Shown piece after piece: positions 1 through 10,089 of a DNA stretch of 64,000 nucleotides. The translations under genes and the position numbers were made by a program. Origin of the DNA: Lathyrus oleraceus (taxonomy: Eukaryota; Streptophyta; Magnoliopsida; Fabales; Fabaceae); contig NC_066579.1 in NCBI RefSeq assembly GCF_024323335.1, positions 357,694,900 through 357,758,899 of the forward strand, read 5' to 3'. The notes under the pieces were generated by a model, which had not been told where the DNA came from, did no database searches, and saw only the letters and a list, made by a program, of their open reading frames with translations. Each line of letters opens with the position of its first letter. Position 1 is the first letter of the stretch.

Positions 1-420
1 CACTAAAAATATGATAATTGATAGATTTGATGGATTTTATTCATAGTGGATGGATTAGATTTGATATTTTTAAAAAAGTTTTAGTAAATGGTTAATGGAT
101 TAATGGATCCTTTTGATCCATCCATTTTACCCCCTAACTACTTCGCACATTAGTTTGAAAAAACTTTAGTTGATACTCATAAAAAGAGGTGTTTACTGTA
201 ATGGTAACTTTAGTTTGAAAAAACTTTGTCTGGAAATTTTTAATATAATTTTTTTGTTTTCATTATTATTTTTGCTTGTAAATATTCAACATAAAAAATA
301 AATGTATTAATATTTTGTCGTAATTTCTTTTATAATATTTTTTAAAACTTGAATTGTTTATTTTTTTTATAATGAAAATTTAGTAAGGATTACTTCAAAT
401 ATTAACTTTGATCACTTTAT
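1..420. other. AT-rich intergenic DNA
   Basis: Very AT-rich sequence with homopolymer runs. I see no gene, RNA or element end in it. It leads directly into the pectinesterase fragment. Confidence 0.6.
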
Positions 421-1503
421 GGAGGTGCCAGAGCTGAAGGATTCATGGCGCAGGACATTTCTTTTAGAAATACTGCTGGAGCTTTAGGTGAACAAGCAGT
501 AACACTTAGATCCACTTCTAACCCCTCGATATTGTCAGTTTGTTTTATTTTTAAAAAAAATTGATTTTTTCTTTTATGTTTTTAAAATGAATTTTATAAA
601 AATATTTTTTAAAATATTATAAATTTTTTTAAATTTATTTTTTATAAATTAAAAGATTGAATTGTTCATTCTATACCATAAATATAAATTATTGAAGATT
701 AAATCATAGTCAAAATCACAATTCTTTTTAAAAGTTGTATCTCAAAAATAATTTTTATGAAAAATTATTTGAAATAACTTCAAAATTAAGTGATTTTTTG
801 AAATTTTGATATCAAAAAAAAGTTTCGATAAAATGATGAAATACCTAAAAGAACATTTTAAGAATAACTATTCAAATCAAAATTTTATTTAAAATTTTTA
901 TAAAAAAATTCTTTCTAAAAATTTTTTACATCAAAATATATAATATTATAAAAATCATTTTAAAAAAAAGCCCAAATAAACAGGTCCATTTAACCGTTGC
1001 AGAGATTTTCGGGTATCAACCTACAATTCTATCGAGAATGCGAAATCTGTGGTACTGTTGATTTTATTTTTGGATTTGCCGCAGCTGTGTTTCAAAACCG
1101 CACGATATTGGTAAAAAAGGGATTGCCAAAACAAAAGAATGCAATAACCGCTCAAGGAGGAAAATATAAACTAGATTCTTTTGGCTTCTCACTTCAGTTA
1201 TGTAATATTTCTGCTGATTTTGATCTCCTACCCTTTGTGAAATCAACCTCAACTTATTTGGGAAGACCCTGGAAAGACTATTCAACCACAATTGTTATAC
1301 AATCATACATCAGCAATGTTGTGAATGAAAAAGGATGGTTAGAGTGGAATGGACCCCTGTACTTAGATACACTGTATTATGCTGAGTATAACAATTATGG
1401 AGAAGGTGCTGGCACACAAAACAGAGTGAAATGGTCTGGGTACCATATTCTAAATGACTCATCCCAAGCTATTAACTTCACTGGATTTGGGCAACTTGCT
1501 TAA
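421..1503 (+). pseudogene. Pectin methylesterase (PME) gene fragment, broken
   Basis: PMEs remove methyl esters from cell-wall pectin. Positions 421-527 encode GFMAQDISFRNTAG and GEQAVTLRS, the family's core strands. About 450 bp of AT-rich DNA follows (intron or insertion), then coding resumes near 985. The catalytic block FYREC-ICGTVDFIFG, then ITAQGG, TYLGRPWKDYS, GWLEWNG, LYYAEYNNYGEGA and RVKWSGY follow in order to the stop at 1503. The block before FYREC is broken: the expected Cys-containing stretch, GYQ (1011-1019) and QFYREC (from 1024) lie in three different frames, and roughly nine residues usually found between GYQ and QFYREC are missing. The N-terminal inhibitor domain is not seen upstream. 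A non-functional relic; family assignment is secure. Confidence 0.85.
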
Positions 1504-1513
1504 AAAATAAAAC

Positions 1514-1520
<7 letters not shown>

Positions 1521-1583
<63 letters not shown>
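1521..1583. repeat. (ATT)n microsatellite
   Basis: About 20 uninterrupted ATT/TAT units lie directly after the PME fragment's stop codon. Confidence 0.95.
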
Positions 1584-1649
1584 GTAGTTGTTGAACTGAT
1601 TGTATCAGTTAAAATATATTTGAAGTAACAGTGAAGAAATGTTAGGATT

Positions 1650-2245
1650 TTATTTTTCTAGCAGATTAAAGAAACTCTTCTAGCATATTTTGAGTCCTCC
1701 TCATCTAGCATAAGCTGAAGTTGAACCATCAAAACTTGTAATTCTGATCTTCGGCGGTCCTCCGGGTTTTCCAGCAAGCGCTTAGATTAGAATTATCCAC
1801 TGAATTCCTTGGTTAATCTGAAAATCAATTATATGAACTTCACTTTCGTCTTTCAAGGCTTCAGCAATTACTCAATTTGCTTACGTATTTATCCGATTTC
1901 ATAAGCACATGCATGTTGACGGGAGTTCTTTACCAGTAGCAGTTATAGGTTCTTTACATTTCAAGGATTTTGTATATTGAACTTCCTGAAGAAGCTATTC
2001 TCGTAACAACTGCTTCTAACATGTGTGCTTCTAATCTATGGATTGGATTGCCTGAAACTCAAACCATTTTAGACAACTCTGACATAGTGACACTAACCAT
2101 TCGGTTGTTTGTTTCTATATCATTCTCTTCAATTGCTTTTGCATCACTGAAAAGTATATATGGCAAATCCCTTCTAGACATCATTCCTTTTATTTTGGTC
2201 CCTTCTCTGCTTTTAACAAAAGTGGATCAAATTTCAAGTTTTTAA
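1650..2245 (-). pseudogene. GRAS-domain transcription regulator fragment (SCL/PAT1-like), broken
   Basis: Read on the minus strand this gives the N-terminal half of a GRAS domain. A segment like the first leucine-rich repeat comes first (AIEENDIETNNRM, then SELSKMVSVSGNPIHRLEAH). Next come SSGSSIYK and LKCKEP, the signature VHIIDFQINQGIQW (about 1825-1850), GKPGGPPKIRITSFDG, and STSAYAR. It is broken by a frameshift between IYK and LKCKEP, by stops replacing residues before the ALAGKPGG segment and after STSAYAR, and by loss of the C-terminal PFYRE and SAW parts. GRAS proteins are nuclear regulators of light and hormone responses; this copy cannot make one. It is convergent with the PME fragment. 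The subfamily is inferred from the VSVSGNP style only. Confidence 0.8.
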
Positions 2246-5087
2246 GCTCTTCAATCTTTCACGGTGAATGAATTTATGATATCAATGAAGCACTGATACT
2301 TTAAAATCTATGCCGTATCATATCCGATGCAGCGCCAATACACGACACATCCTAATATGTTGGCGATACGCGCCTAGTTAATCTCATGACTATATTTATA
2401 TTTTTAGAAGATGAATCAATCTTCCTCATCCTTAATTCTTCTTTTCTCAACTTTAATCATCTCGGTACTTTCATTTTTCTATTACAAAAAATCAAAATTT
2501 TCCTTTAATTACCCTTTTTTTTAACTTTTAACTGTATTTTCTTTTTTTCATAATATATTTATCAATTACTATCAAATTTTGTACAAGTCGATTGACTTTT
2601 GTTAAAGAATAATTTAATTAATGTTTAATTTTAATTTTTTATATATACACATTCATCTATAATATTTAATTGAGATCTAACTTCATCTAAACTTGTTGCA
2701 CTTCTTCACATTCTAGTTTACCACTTCTTTCCGTTCTATTCTTTAATAATTTTTAATATGATTTATTATAAAAAAATTATTATTAATAATAATATTATTA
2801 TAGGTTCTGATATTCAATTCATAACCCGTAATACTGATATACTAGAAAAATGCGAAATTGAAATGTTATAGCTGGTTTTGTTTCGAATAGCCAAAATTTC
2901 GATACGCAATACCGGTATACCAGTGCTATACCGATATTTAACAACACTGACTCTAAGCCTTGTTGCTAGTGACTAAACAATTTGACGAACATTTAACCCA
3001 TATTTGAGCAGACTATGCACCTGTAATGCAACCTTGGTAACTCATTACAAGTAGTTTAATTTAGCCACAAGAACACATTAAGTCATTCTTAGCTTACTTC
3101 ACTTATGGTTCAAGCTTATACCTGTTGCGTGCAATTATGGACTTAGCAATTCAGCCTCAAGTTTAACCAACATTCTGAAACAGTTAAGCTTCACAAGATA
3201 TAATTATTACGCAGAAGAACAAGTATAACATAGGTAATATAAGTGAAGTTCCTTGTTCTTTCCCAATTCAATTTAGTAGCCCTAAGACCAAACCTTAATC
3301 TACCCATAATCCTATGACCAATACCAGTTAGTTCTTTTAAGACGGTAAATTCATTACAAGTTAGTTCTTTTAAGATGATAATGTTGTGAATAAAATGAGA
3401 TATATCTCCAAATTTTAAGTTGAATAAGAGGAGGGTGATTTTAAGTTGAACAAGAGAATCTATAACCAAATTGCTGCCACCAAATCGCATGCATAATATA
3501 GTGCATTATGATGAAGGTTTTCAATATAAGAAAACATTAAAAGAAAAACTATTAACATGAGATATCTAGTCTGAATTCTATTCTACCTTACCACTGTAAT
3601 CAAAAGTTGCTGCAGTGGTTACAGTTACACAAATAGATTGCTTCACCACTAAATCATAAGTTGCTGCTATAAAATTAAATTTTTCCATTGGCTAAATCTC
3701 AATTATATATTATAGATGACTGTGTAGTAAAGACAATGCCAATTTCAAATATCACTATTTCAAACATCACGAAAACAATATTGCACTATAACTAGACCAA
3801 CTTCAACTACAGTACCATAAATATCACAAGTTGCAAGGCACAACATAGTATTAGTCCTAATCAGCACTAATATTAGTAATTTCAACTTCATTTTTCCAAT
3901 GACAAGTTGAAATTACTAACATAAATGCTTAACATGGAAAAATGGATACACATACTGCTTATAGATATCAGCTCCAAATGCACTCTATTACACAATGTAA
4001 CAGCGAATCGTAACGGGGGAGAATGTGCAATGAGAGGGGGTCGAGGCTCGTTAGGGTTTACTACCATTGCGAATAGATAAGATGATTACATTTCACATTA
4101 CAACAAAGAAAGTAGAGAGAATTCATGAATTTGTGAAGAAATTAGGTTTTTACGACTCATTTGATGAATCTCTCAAGACTAAATTGATGAATGTGTGAAA
4201 AATCGTGAGAAAGTATGACACCATGGAATTGGAAGTAACAATCACAGAAATATTATTCAATTTTGAAAATTAAAATAAGGCTAATGTTAATTTGTGCCCT
4301 AAGGAATATGTTAAGAATTAACTATAGAAATATTTTATTGGAATTTGTATATGATCTTTATCAAAATTTTATAGTTAATGTTTTCATTATTTTTTTCAAA
4401 ACAAATTTTTTATTTATGAGTTGCTTAACATGTGTATTTGGGGCACAAGTTAGCATTACCCTTAAAATAAAAACTTAATACCTATTTTAACTGAATCTAT
4501 CATATCGGTCATTTTTTAAAAGATATAAAAAATATTTGAAAATCTTTAAACATGTAAAAATTCTCTTCCTTTTGACCTTGATCATATTAACTCAAAAAAA
4601 ATAATTTGATGTAACACTTTTTTTTTTTTTATTTAATTTAATTTTTACATGTGCATTTTAGTGTGTAAGATGGCATAAATGCCCCTAAGTAAAAATAAAA
4701 CCTTGTTGGGAGTGTGTGAATCCTCATGTAACAAAAAACCCCCTAATTTTACATCCCTTCTCTTTTGTCTTCATCATTCATTCTTGTCCACCATTGAAAC
4801 ACATTGAAACATTCAACGAACAACATCTTTCATATCTTTCATGTGATATTTGTTTGCATGAGTCTTGTAGTGCGACAAAAAGGTGTGATTGTAATAACTT
4901 AATCAAATTTGCAGTGGTCCCAATGCATGGATCAGTAACTTTTAGTTTTTCAAATTAGGTTTTTACTGCGTAGGTAAATCGTTGTTGCTTCCTTAAATTG
5001 TGAATGTTAAACTTCTTAGTCGTATTTTAACTTCTAGGTATATTTGTAATTGTAGAAATGAGATTATTTAGTGTGATATTTTACCAT
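2246..5087. other. AT-rich intergenic DNA, no recognised gene
   Basis: AT-rich sequence with short ORFs only (the longest about 99 codons, on the minus strand near 3191-3490) and no recognisable domain. A stretch near 2880-2950 has the look of a dispersed legume repeat but I cannot name it. The CACTA element begins immediately after. Confidence 0.5.
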
Positions 5088-5470
5088 CACTACGCCAAAT
5101 AAGGGAAAAGAGGGCGTTTTTTTTGGCCTATAACAGCGCTTTAAAGCGCCCTCTAATCTGACGCTGGCATAGGTAAAGACAGCGCTTTTTTTCCTGGTGA
5201 AAGCGCTCTCTAAAGTGGCTTTTTAAGTCCTTTAAGGGCCACTTTAGAGGGCGCTTTTTAAAGAAAGCGCCCTCTAAAGTGGAAACTTTTAAGGGTTTAG
5301 AGGGCGCTTTTACTGGAAAGCGCCCTCTAAAGTGGAAACTTTTAAGGGTTTAGAGGACGCTTTTACTGGAAAGTGCCCTCTAAAGTGGAAATTTAAAGGG
5401 TTTAGAGGGCGCTTATTTTGGAAAGCGCCCTCTAAAGTGGGTGGTTATTTAAATTTTTTTTTTAAAAAAG
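5088..5470. repeat. CACTA left terminal and subterminal repeats
   Basis: The terminal repeat CACTACGCCAAA is followed by eight or more copies of the 12-bp motif AGAGGGCGCTTT or its complement, often paired as hairpins with spacers such as GTGGAAACTTTTAAGGG. In this superfamily such arrays bind the element's own transposition protein. Confidence 0.9.
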
Positions 5471-5678
5471 CGCTATATTTTTTTATTTATTTTAGACAAC
5501 CTGTATATTGAAGCAGTACACCCAAAACTGTATAATTTGAAGCCCTTTTTCACACATTGCATTCAACAAGCCTTATATACAACAATCCATACATATACAA
5601 CAATCCACTGATATATAATCGTTTAACTTCTAAAGATTCTAAATATACAACCAATTCATAACTTAAAAAGAAATAAAA

Positions 5679-5774
5679 CTAAGTAGCAAAAGCATCTCTG
5701 AGATGTATGTTTTTTTTGCTAGCCGCAGTCTTCTTAGCAACAACCTCTTTTTGTTCAATATCAATAGCATGAAC
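5679..5774 (-). CDS. Last exon fragment of the CACTA gene
   Basis: On the minus strand a splice acceptor (…ATTTTAG) is followed by 31 lysine- and alanine-rich codons, containing QKEVVAKKTAASKK and ending in RDAFAT then TAG. It sits just inside the left end of the CACTA element, where the 3' end of a minus-strand element gene belongs. The rest of the gene was displaced by Ogre element A, which starts at 5844. I do not recognise a domain; the exon call rests on the acceptor, the open frame and the position. Confidence 0.5.
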   Translation of the reverse strand, partial: VHAIDIEQKEVVAKKTAASKKNIHLRDAFAT

Positions 5775-5843
5775 CTAAAATATCATAAAATTAGTTAGGT
5801 GAAGTATAAGATCAAGAATTAACATTTTCTATGCATAAATATC

Positions 5844-7812
5844 TGTCATACCCCAAAATTTGTCCATTAATATTTTAAGACATTTTTCAGGGCATTCCGA
5901 CTCATTTTTATGACACTGATCTTAAAGGAACAAAGGCCCAGCTCACGAATGGCCCAATCCAGAAAATGGCCCAAACTGGCTTGTTCGCTACACGTTCGCT
6001 ACACGCTCGCCTAGCGAACGTTCGCTACACGTTCGCTACACGCTCGCCTAGCGAAGCTGACAGACAACAGAAAATTTCGGGCTTCATTCTGAGCCCATTA
6101 GGTCATGAAAAAGGCATTATAAATATCACAACTCCAGTCAGAAAAAGGAAGAACGAAAAACCGAGACGGAGACGGCCGGAAACCCTGGCATAGCAACCCC
6201 GGAGAGTAGCCCAGAGAAGTCGGAGTGAAGAAACCCTGACGGCCGCTCATCCGCACCGAAGTTACCGCCGCCCAACTCAACCCGATACCAAAAGTGACTT
6301 GCCAATTCAGCATTACCACTCCATTGCAAACAGGTTTGTGTATCATTATTGTTTTATGCTTCCAATTTGTAAATCTCTAAATACATAATGCATCATGATT
6401 GAATTTTTGGATATGTAATTAGACTTTGCATGTGAATTCCAGTACGCCTGAATATCCTGAGTGTTTGACCATATTATTTCTGTAATTGAATGCAATAAGG
6501 CATGCAGCATGCTGAGATCATACCGTTCTGAAATTCAAAACCCGCAGCCGCTCGCTAGCACATCGCTAAGCGAGCATGTAGCGAGCATTCGCTAGGACCT
6601 CGCTAGGCGAGGCAGAGGCGAACGGGACAGCCGTTGATATTTGTTATGTCCTATGCGTAACCTGATCTATTCTATGTTAATTATGCACTGTTTTGCCTGA
6701 CATTCATGCTGCTGTGTTTTCTTTTGCGGTGTAATCCTCGATTGCACCCTGATTGGTATTCTAACCCGTTTGCTGAATTTTGTAAAGGTTCACATGTCCC
6801 AGGAAAAGAGTGTTGTTTAGGCCTTCCACTTTATTTATGGGATACCCTTATGAAGATCCACTCTAAATTGCTTAATTAATTTTAATGTATTAATTTTAAT
6901 GTATTAATTTTAATGTATTGATTTTAATGTGGAGATTCATCCTAATCACCTAATTGACTTTAAAATATGACCTGTAAACATGTGATTTTGGACCTCTCTT
7001 TGCTGCCCTACGGTATTACGGTATAACGGTCATGTCCCGCGAATGTAGGGATACACTTAGCAAAGACCCTTCGGTTAAATCATCATAAAATAAATCATGG
7101 TCCCTCGGATGTTGCTTTCGAAATTACGATTTTGTCCCTCGATGACCCTTCGGTGTAGCCTACGGTTAAATGATGATCGTCCCTTCGAATGCTAAGGTAT
7201 CCTTACAACTGTTGCCTTCAATGACCTATCGATGACCCTACAATGACCCTTTTACATCCAAAGGATAAAACTACTTACTTCTCAATAGTAAGGACAGTTT
7301 TACCCTCATAAGGATAGGAAATGCCCATAACGACCTTAGGAAGGTATAACTCTCAATTACTGGATCATAACCTAAAACATTTTCCACCCCTCACGCTTTG
7401 CAAGTCCTAGAAAATCACCACTTGGTATACATTCATACTAGAATCATTACCAAGTTATATTTTTCTAAACTGTTTTTCAAAATCAAACGAGATAAATACT
7501 TTGTATACATTCATACGAGAATCATTACAAAGCTAAACTCTCTTTTCGAAACATTTTTGAACAATTCACCAACACTTTTCAGACAAAAATATAAGTGATC
7601 CAGCAATTAAGAGCCCATGGATAACCATGGATACAAAGGGTGCTAATACCTTCCCTTTGTATAATGTACCTCCCGAACCCAAAATCTATTGAGGTCTTTC
7701 CTGTTCTTTTCCACCTTTCCTTATTGGATAAAAGAAAAGTCGGTGGCGACTCTTGCTATCCGCGACATTGCGATAAAAAGCAAAACACCCCAAGTCAGTT
7801 CACCGTATGACA
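5844..7812 (+). repeat. Element A 5' LTR
   Basis: The LTR is bounded by the inverted repeat TGTCATAC…GTATGACA. It contains clusters of TCGCTAGCGA-like palindromic hexamers near 5985-6055 and 6545-6630, a TATA box at 6118-6125, and short ORFs that I regard as spurious. Identical boundaries recur 13,098 bp downstream. Confidence 0.95.
6118..6125 (+). promoter_or_regulatory. Probable TATA box of element A LTR
   Basis: TATAAATA lies about 275 bp into the LTR, the expected place for the LTR promoter. The same octamer is at 19216-19223 in LTR2, and at the equivalent place in element B (minus strand, 45912-45919 and 39032-39039). Confidence 0.6.
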
Positions 7813-7816
7813 GAAC

Positions 7817-7834
7817 TGGCGACTCTGCTGGGGA
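7817..7834 (+). other. Primer-binding site, tRNA-Arg type (element A)
   Basis: TGGCGACTCTGCTGGGGA begins four bases after the LTR end. It matches the site complementary to the 3' end of a plant tRNA-Arg that is typical of Ogre elements. Identical copies are at 20915-20932 (tandem remnant), 44133-44150 (element B, minus) and 54101-54118 (element C, minus). Confidence 0.9.
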
Positions 7835-8549
7835 CGATTACAAGAGAGGTTACCTTAAAAAACAAGATCACTTATTTAAAATTGTCTGGTTTACTTTTAA
7901 GGGATTGCTTGGGTATTCTTGAGTGAAAGATCCTACACCCGGATCTAGTGTACCTTAGGTAAGTAGCAATAGATCATCGTGACTATCCGGCGTATACTGG
8001 AATGGTTAAAATGATGGCTACGGTTAATGTGACACTTTGGATGTCCTGATGTTCCTCATGTTTACTTGAGGAAAAATTTGGCATCTGCGTGGTGTCATTA
8101 AAGCATTAACCAGACCTTTAGAACCCTAATTGACTCATCCTGCCCATTAGAAAGTAGTGAGATAACTGACTTCGGTTCCGACTGGGGTTGGTTGAGACTC
8201 GATACTACACTCTTTGAGATTGGACTTTAGGGAAGCTTCGGTCAACCACTTGGTGTTGCACTGAAGTGGACTTAAAGGAAGGTTGGTGATTTGAGATCCT
8301 TCTAGAACCCGGTTACTATTCTAGGACAGGTTGAACCAACTAAACTTCAGTGGGGAGGGTACTTACCTATGGAACTCATGCAAGCCTTAAAACCTAGGAA
8401 TGATGGTTGTGTGACTTGCTTGTGCTTGTTATTTACTTAACATCATAACATCATAACATCATCATAACATCATAACATCATGACATCATAACATTGTACT
8501 AACCATTTCAAGGACTTAGGGATTTAACTTTGCTCTGTTTTGTAAGGCT
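7835..8549 (+). other. Element A untranslated leader with short tandem repeat
   Basis: Non-coding leader between the primer site and ORF1. At 8437-8494 it contains a run of AACATCAT units. The same leader and repeat occur in the tandem remnant (20933-21647) and, reversed, in element B (about 43465-44132). Confidence 0.8.
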
Positions 8550-9878
8550 ATGGCTCCCAGGAAGACCATCCGGATCAATTTTGTAGCAATCTCTCCTCAA
8601 CTGAAGAATTTAGTGTCAGAGCTCCCCGATCATGCCCAGTTCATCAAGAAACACGGTTCTCTCCTCAATTTGGTTACCACTGGTTTCAAAGAAGATATGA
8701 TGAGAGTTTTATTCCAGTTCTTCGACCCTAAACATCATTGCTTCACATTCCCAGATTATCAGTTGGTACCTACACTGGAAGAATTCTCCAGACTGCTTGG
8801 GATACCTATCCTTGATCAAATACCTTTCAGTGGTTTAGAAAAGGTTCCGAAGTCTGAAGAAGTTGCCGTAGCTTTACACATGACGAAGTCCGACATTGAA
8901 GCTAATTGGGTAACAAGGAGTGGAGTTAAGGGTTTACTTGCCAAATTCCTGACAAATAAGGCCCGAGAATTCTTAAAAGTTATGAATGTCCGTGCTTTCG
9001 AAGACATCCTGGCATTGCTAATCTATGGCTTGGTGTTATTCCCTAATCCAGACCAATTCATAGACATTAATGCTATTAAGATATTTCTCACTCATAACCC
9101 TGTACCTACCTTGCTGGGAGACATTTTGCATTCCCTCCACACTCGTACCATGAAGAAGCAAGGGACTCTCATGTGCTGCATACCTTTGTTGTCTAGGTGG
9201 TTTATTTCGCACCTTCCTCAATCAGTCTTGAAGAACGAGCAGAATTTGAAATGGTCTCAAAGGATAATGTCGCTCTCCCACCCAGACATCTGTTGGTGTC
9301 CTCAGTTCAAGGAAAATGTTACCATCATTGACCGTTGTGGCGAGTTCCCTAATGTACCACTCCTAGGAATAAGAGGAGGTATTACTTATAATCCTGCTTT
9401 AGCTCTGCGACAGTTTGGTTGTGCTCGAAGAGATGGTCCACATGAAATGATCATCGAAGGCATTGTGTTCGACTATGACAACGATTCCCAAGGCCTCCGT
9501 CAAAGATTTGTACGAGCTTGGGGCATGGTGAAAAGAGGTACGTTAGGACAGAAAAATTCTATTCCTATGGAACCTTATCTCAGATGGGTACGCGCCAGAG
9601 CTCGTGAACTTGTCATGCCATATCTTGCAATCGGACCTCAGATTGTCGAACCTGAAGCTGAAGGAGGTGCTCCTCAGATCATTCCTTATCCAGATATGCC
9701 TACCAATGTTGAGGAACTAAAGAGATCCTGGATCCAGTTGAGAGAAGAAAGGGATACTTTCGAGACTCAGTTCGTCGCAGAAAGGAAGAAAGTGTTAGAA
9801 CTTACCAGTCAGCTTAATGAGGAACGAAGACTCAATGCGTATCTTCGCCCAAAAAGAAGCCGCCCCTGGGAGACTTGA
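8550..9878 (+). CDS. Ogre ORF1 protein (element A), 442 aa
   Basis: Extra ORF upstream of gag, a diagnostic feature of Ogre; its function is unknown. It opens MAPRKTIRINF. Around residues 50-90 it has FDPKHHCFTFPDYQLVPTLEEFSRLLGIPI, resembling the plant mobile domain block in which a 'hydrophobic-TL-D-V-LLGLP' strand follows an FHLP-type strand. Later come an ALLIYGLVLFPN helix, a WFISHLP segment, and a C-terminal charged coiled-coil-like tail (LKRSWIQLREERDTFETQF). The start codon agrees with the tandem copy at 21648. Element C carries a homologue with the same blocks. The mobile-domain relationship is my inference from pattern. The frame is fully open here. Confidence 0.85.
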   Translation: MAPRKTIRINFVAISPQLKNLVSELPDHAQFIKKHGSLLNLVTTGFKEDMMRVLFQFFDPKHHCFTFPDYQLVPTLEEFSRLLGIPILDQIPFSGLEKVPKSEEVAVALHMTKSDIEANWVTRSGVKGLLAKFLTNKAREFLKVMNVRAFEDILALLIYGLVLFPNPDQFIDINAIKIFLTHNPVPTLLGDILHSLHTRTMKKQGTLMCCIPLLSRWFISHLPQSVLKNEQNLKWSQRIMSLSHPDICWCPQFKENVTIIDRCGEFPNVPLLGIRGGITYNPALALRQFGCARRDGPHEMIIEGIVFDYDNDSQGLRQRFVRAWGMVKRGTLGQKNSIPMEPYLRWVRARARELVMPYLAIGPQIVEPEAEGGAPQIIPYPDMPTNVEELKRSWIQLREERDTFETQFVAERKKVLELTSQLNEERRLNAYLRPKRSRPWET

Positions 9879-10089
9879 GCTTTCATTGTATTTTTATTAT
9901 TATTCCTTTTGTAATGAACATTGGTCAAAGAAATTAGCAATAAACATTTCTCTCTTGTTGGTGATTTACGCAAAGTTAAATTCCAAAAGTCCTTGAAAAC
10001 ATTTCATACATTGCATAGCATAACATAACACTGCATAACAGGTATTCTACAAGTTCAATGTTCTCACGGTCTTCGTTCTAAACAGAAAA

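Noticed and set aside
3191..3490. 99-codon minus-strand ORF as a gene
   Set aside because: No family features, AT-rich composition, no neighbours or splice context to support it.
7817..7834. tRNA-Arg gene
   Set aside because: Only the 18-bp primer-binding site complementary to a tRNA 3' end; no tRNA body around it, nor at the other three copies.
5966..7922. Small ORFs in the Ogre LTR and leader (also duplicated near 19064-21020)
   Set aside because: Their repetition only reflects LTR identity; no domain, and they overlap promoter and primer site.
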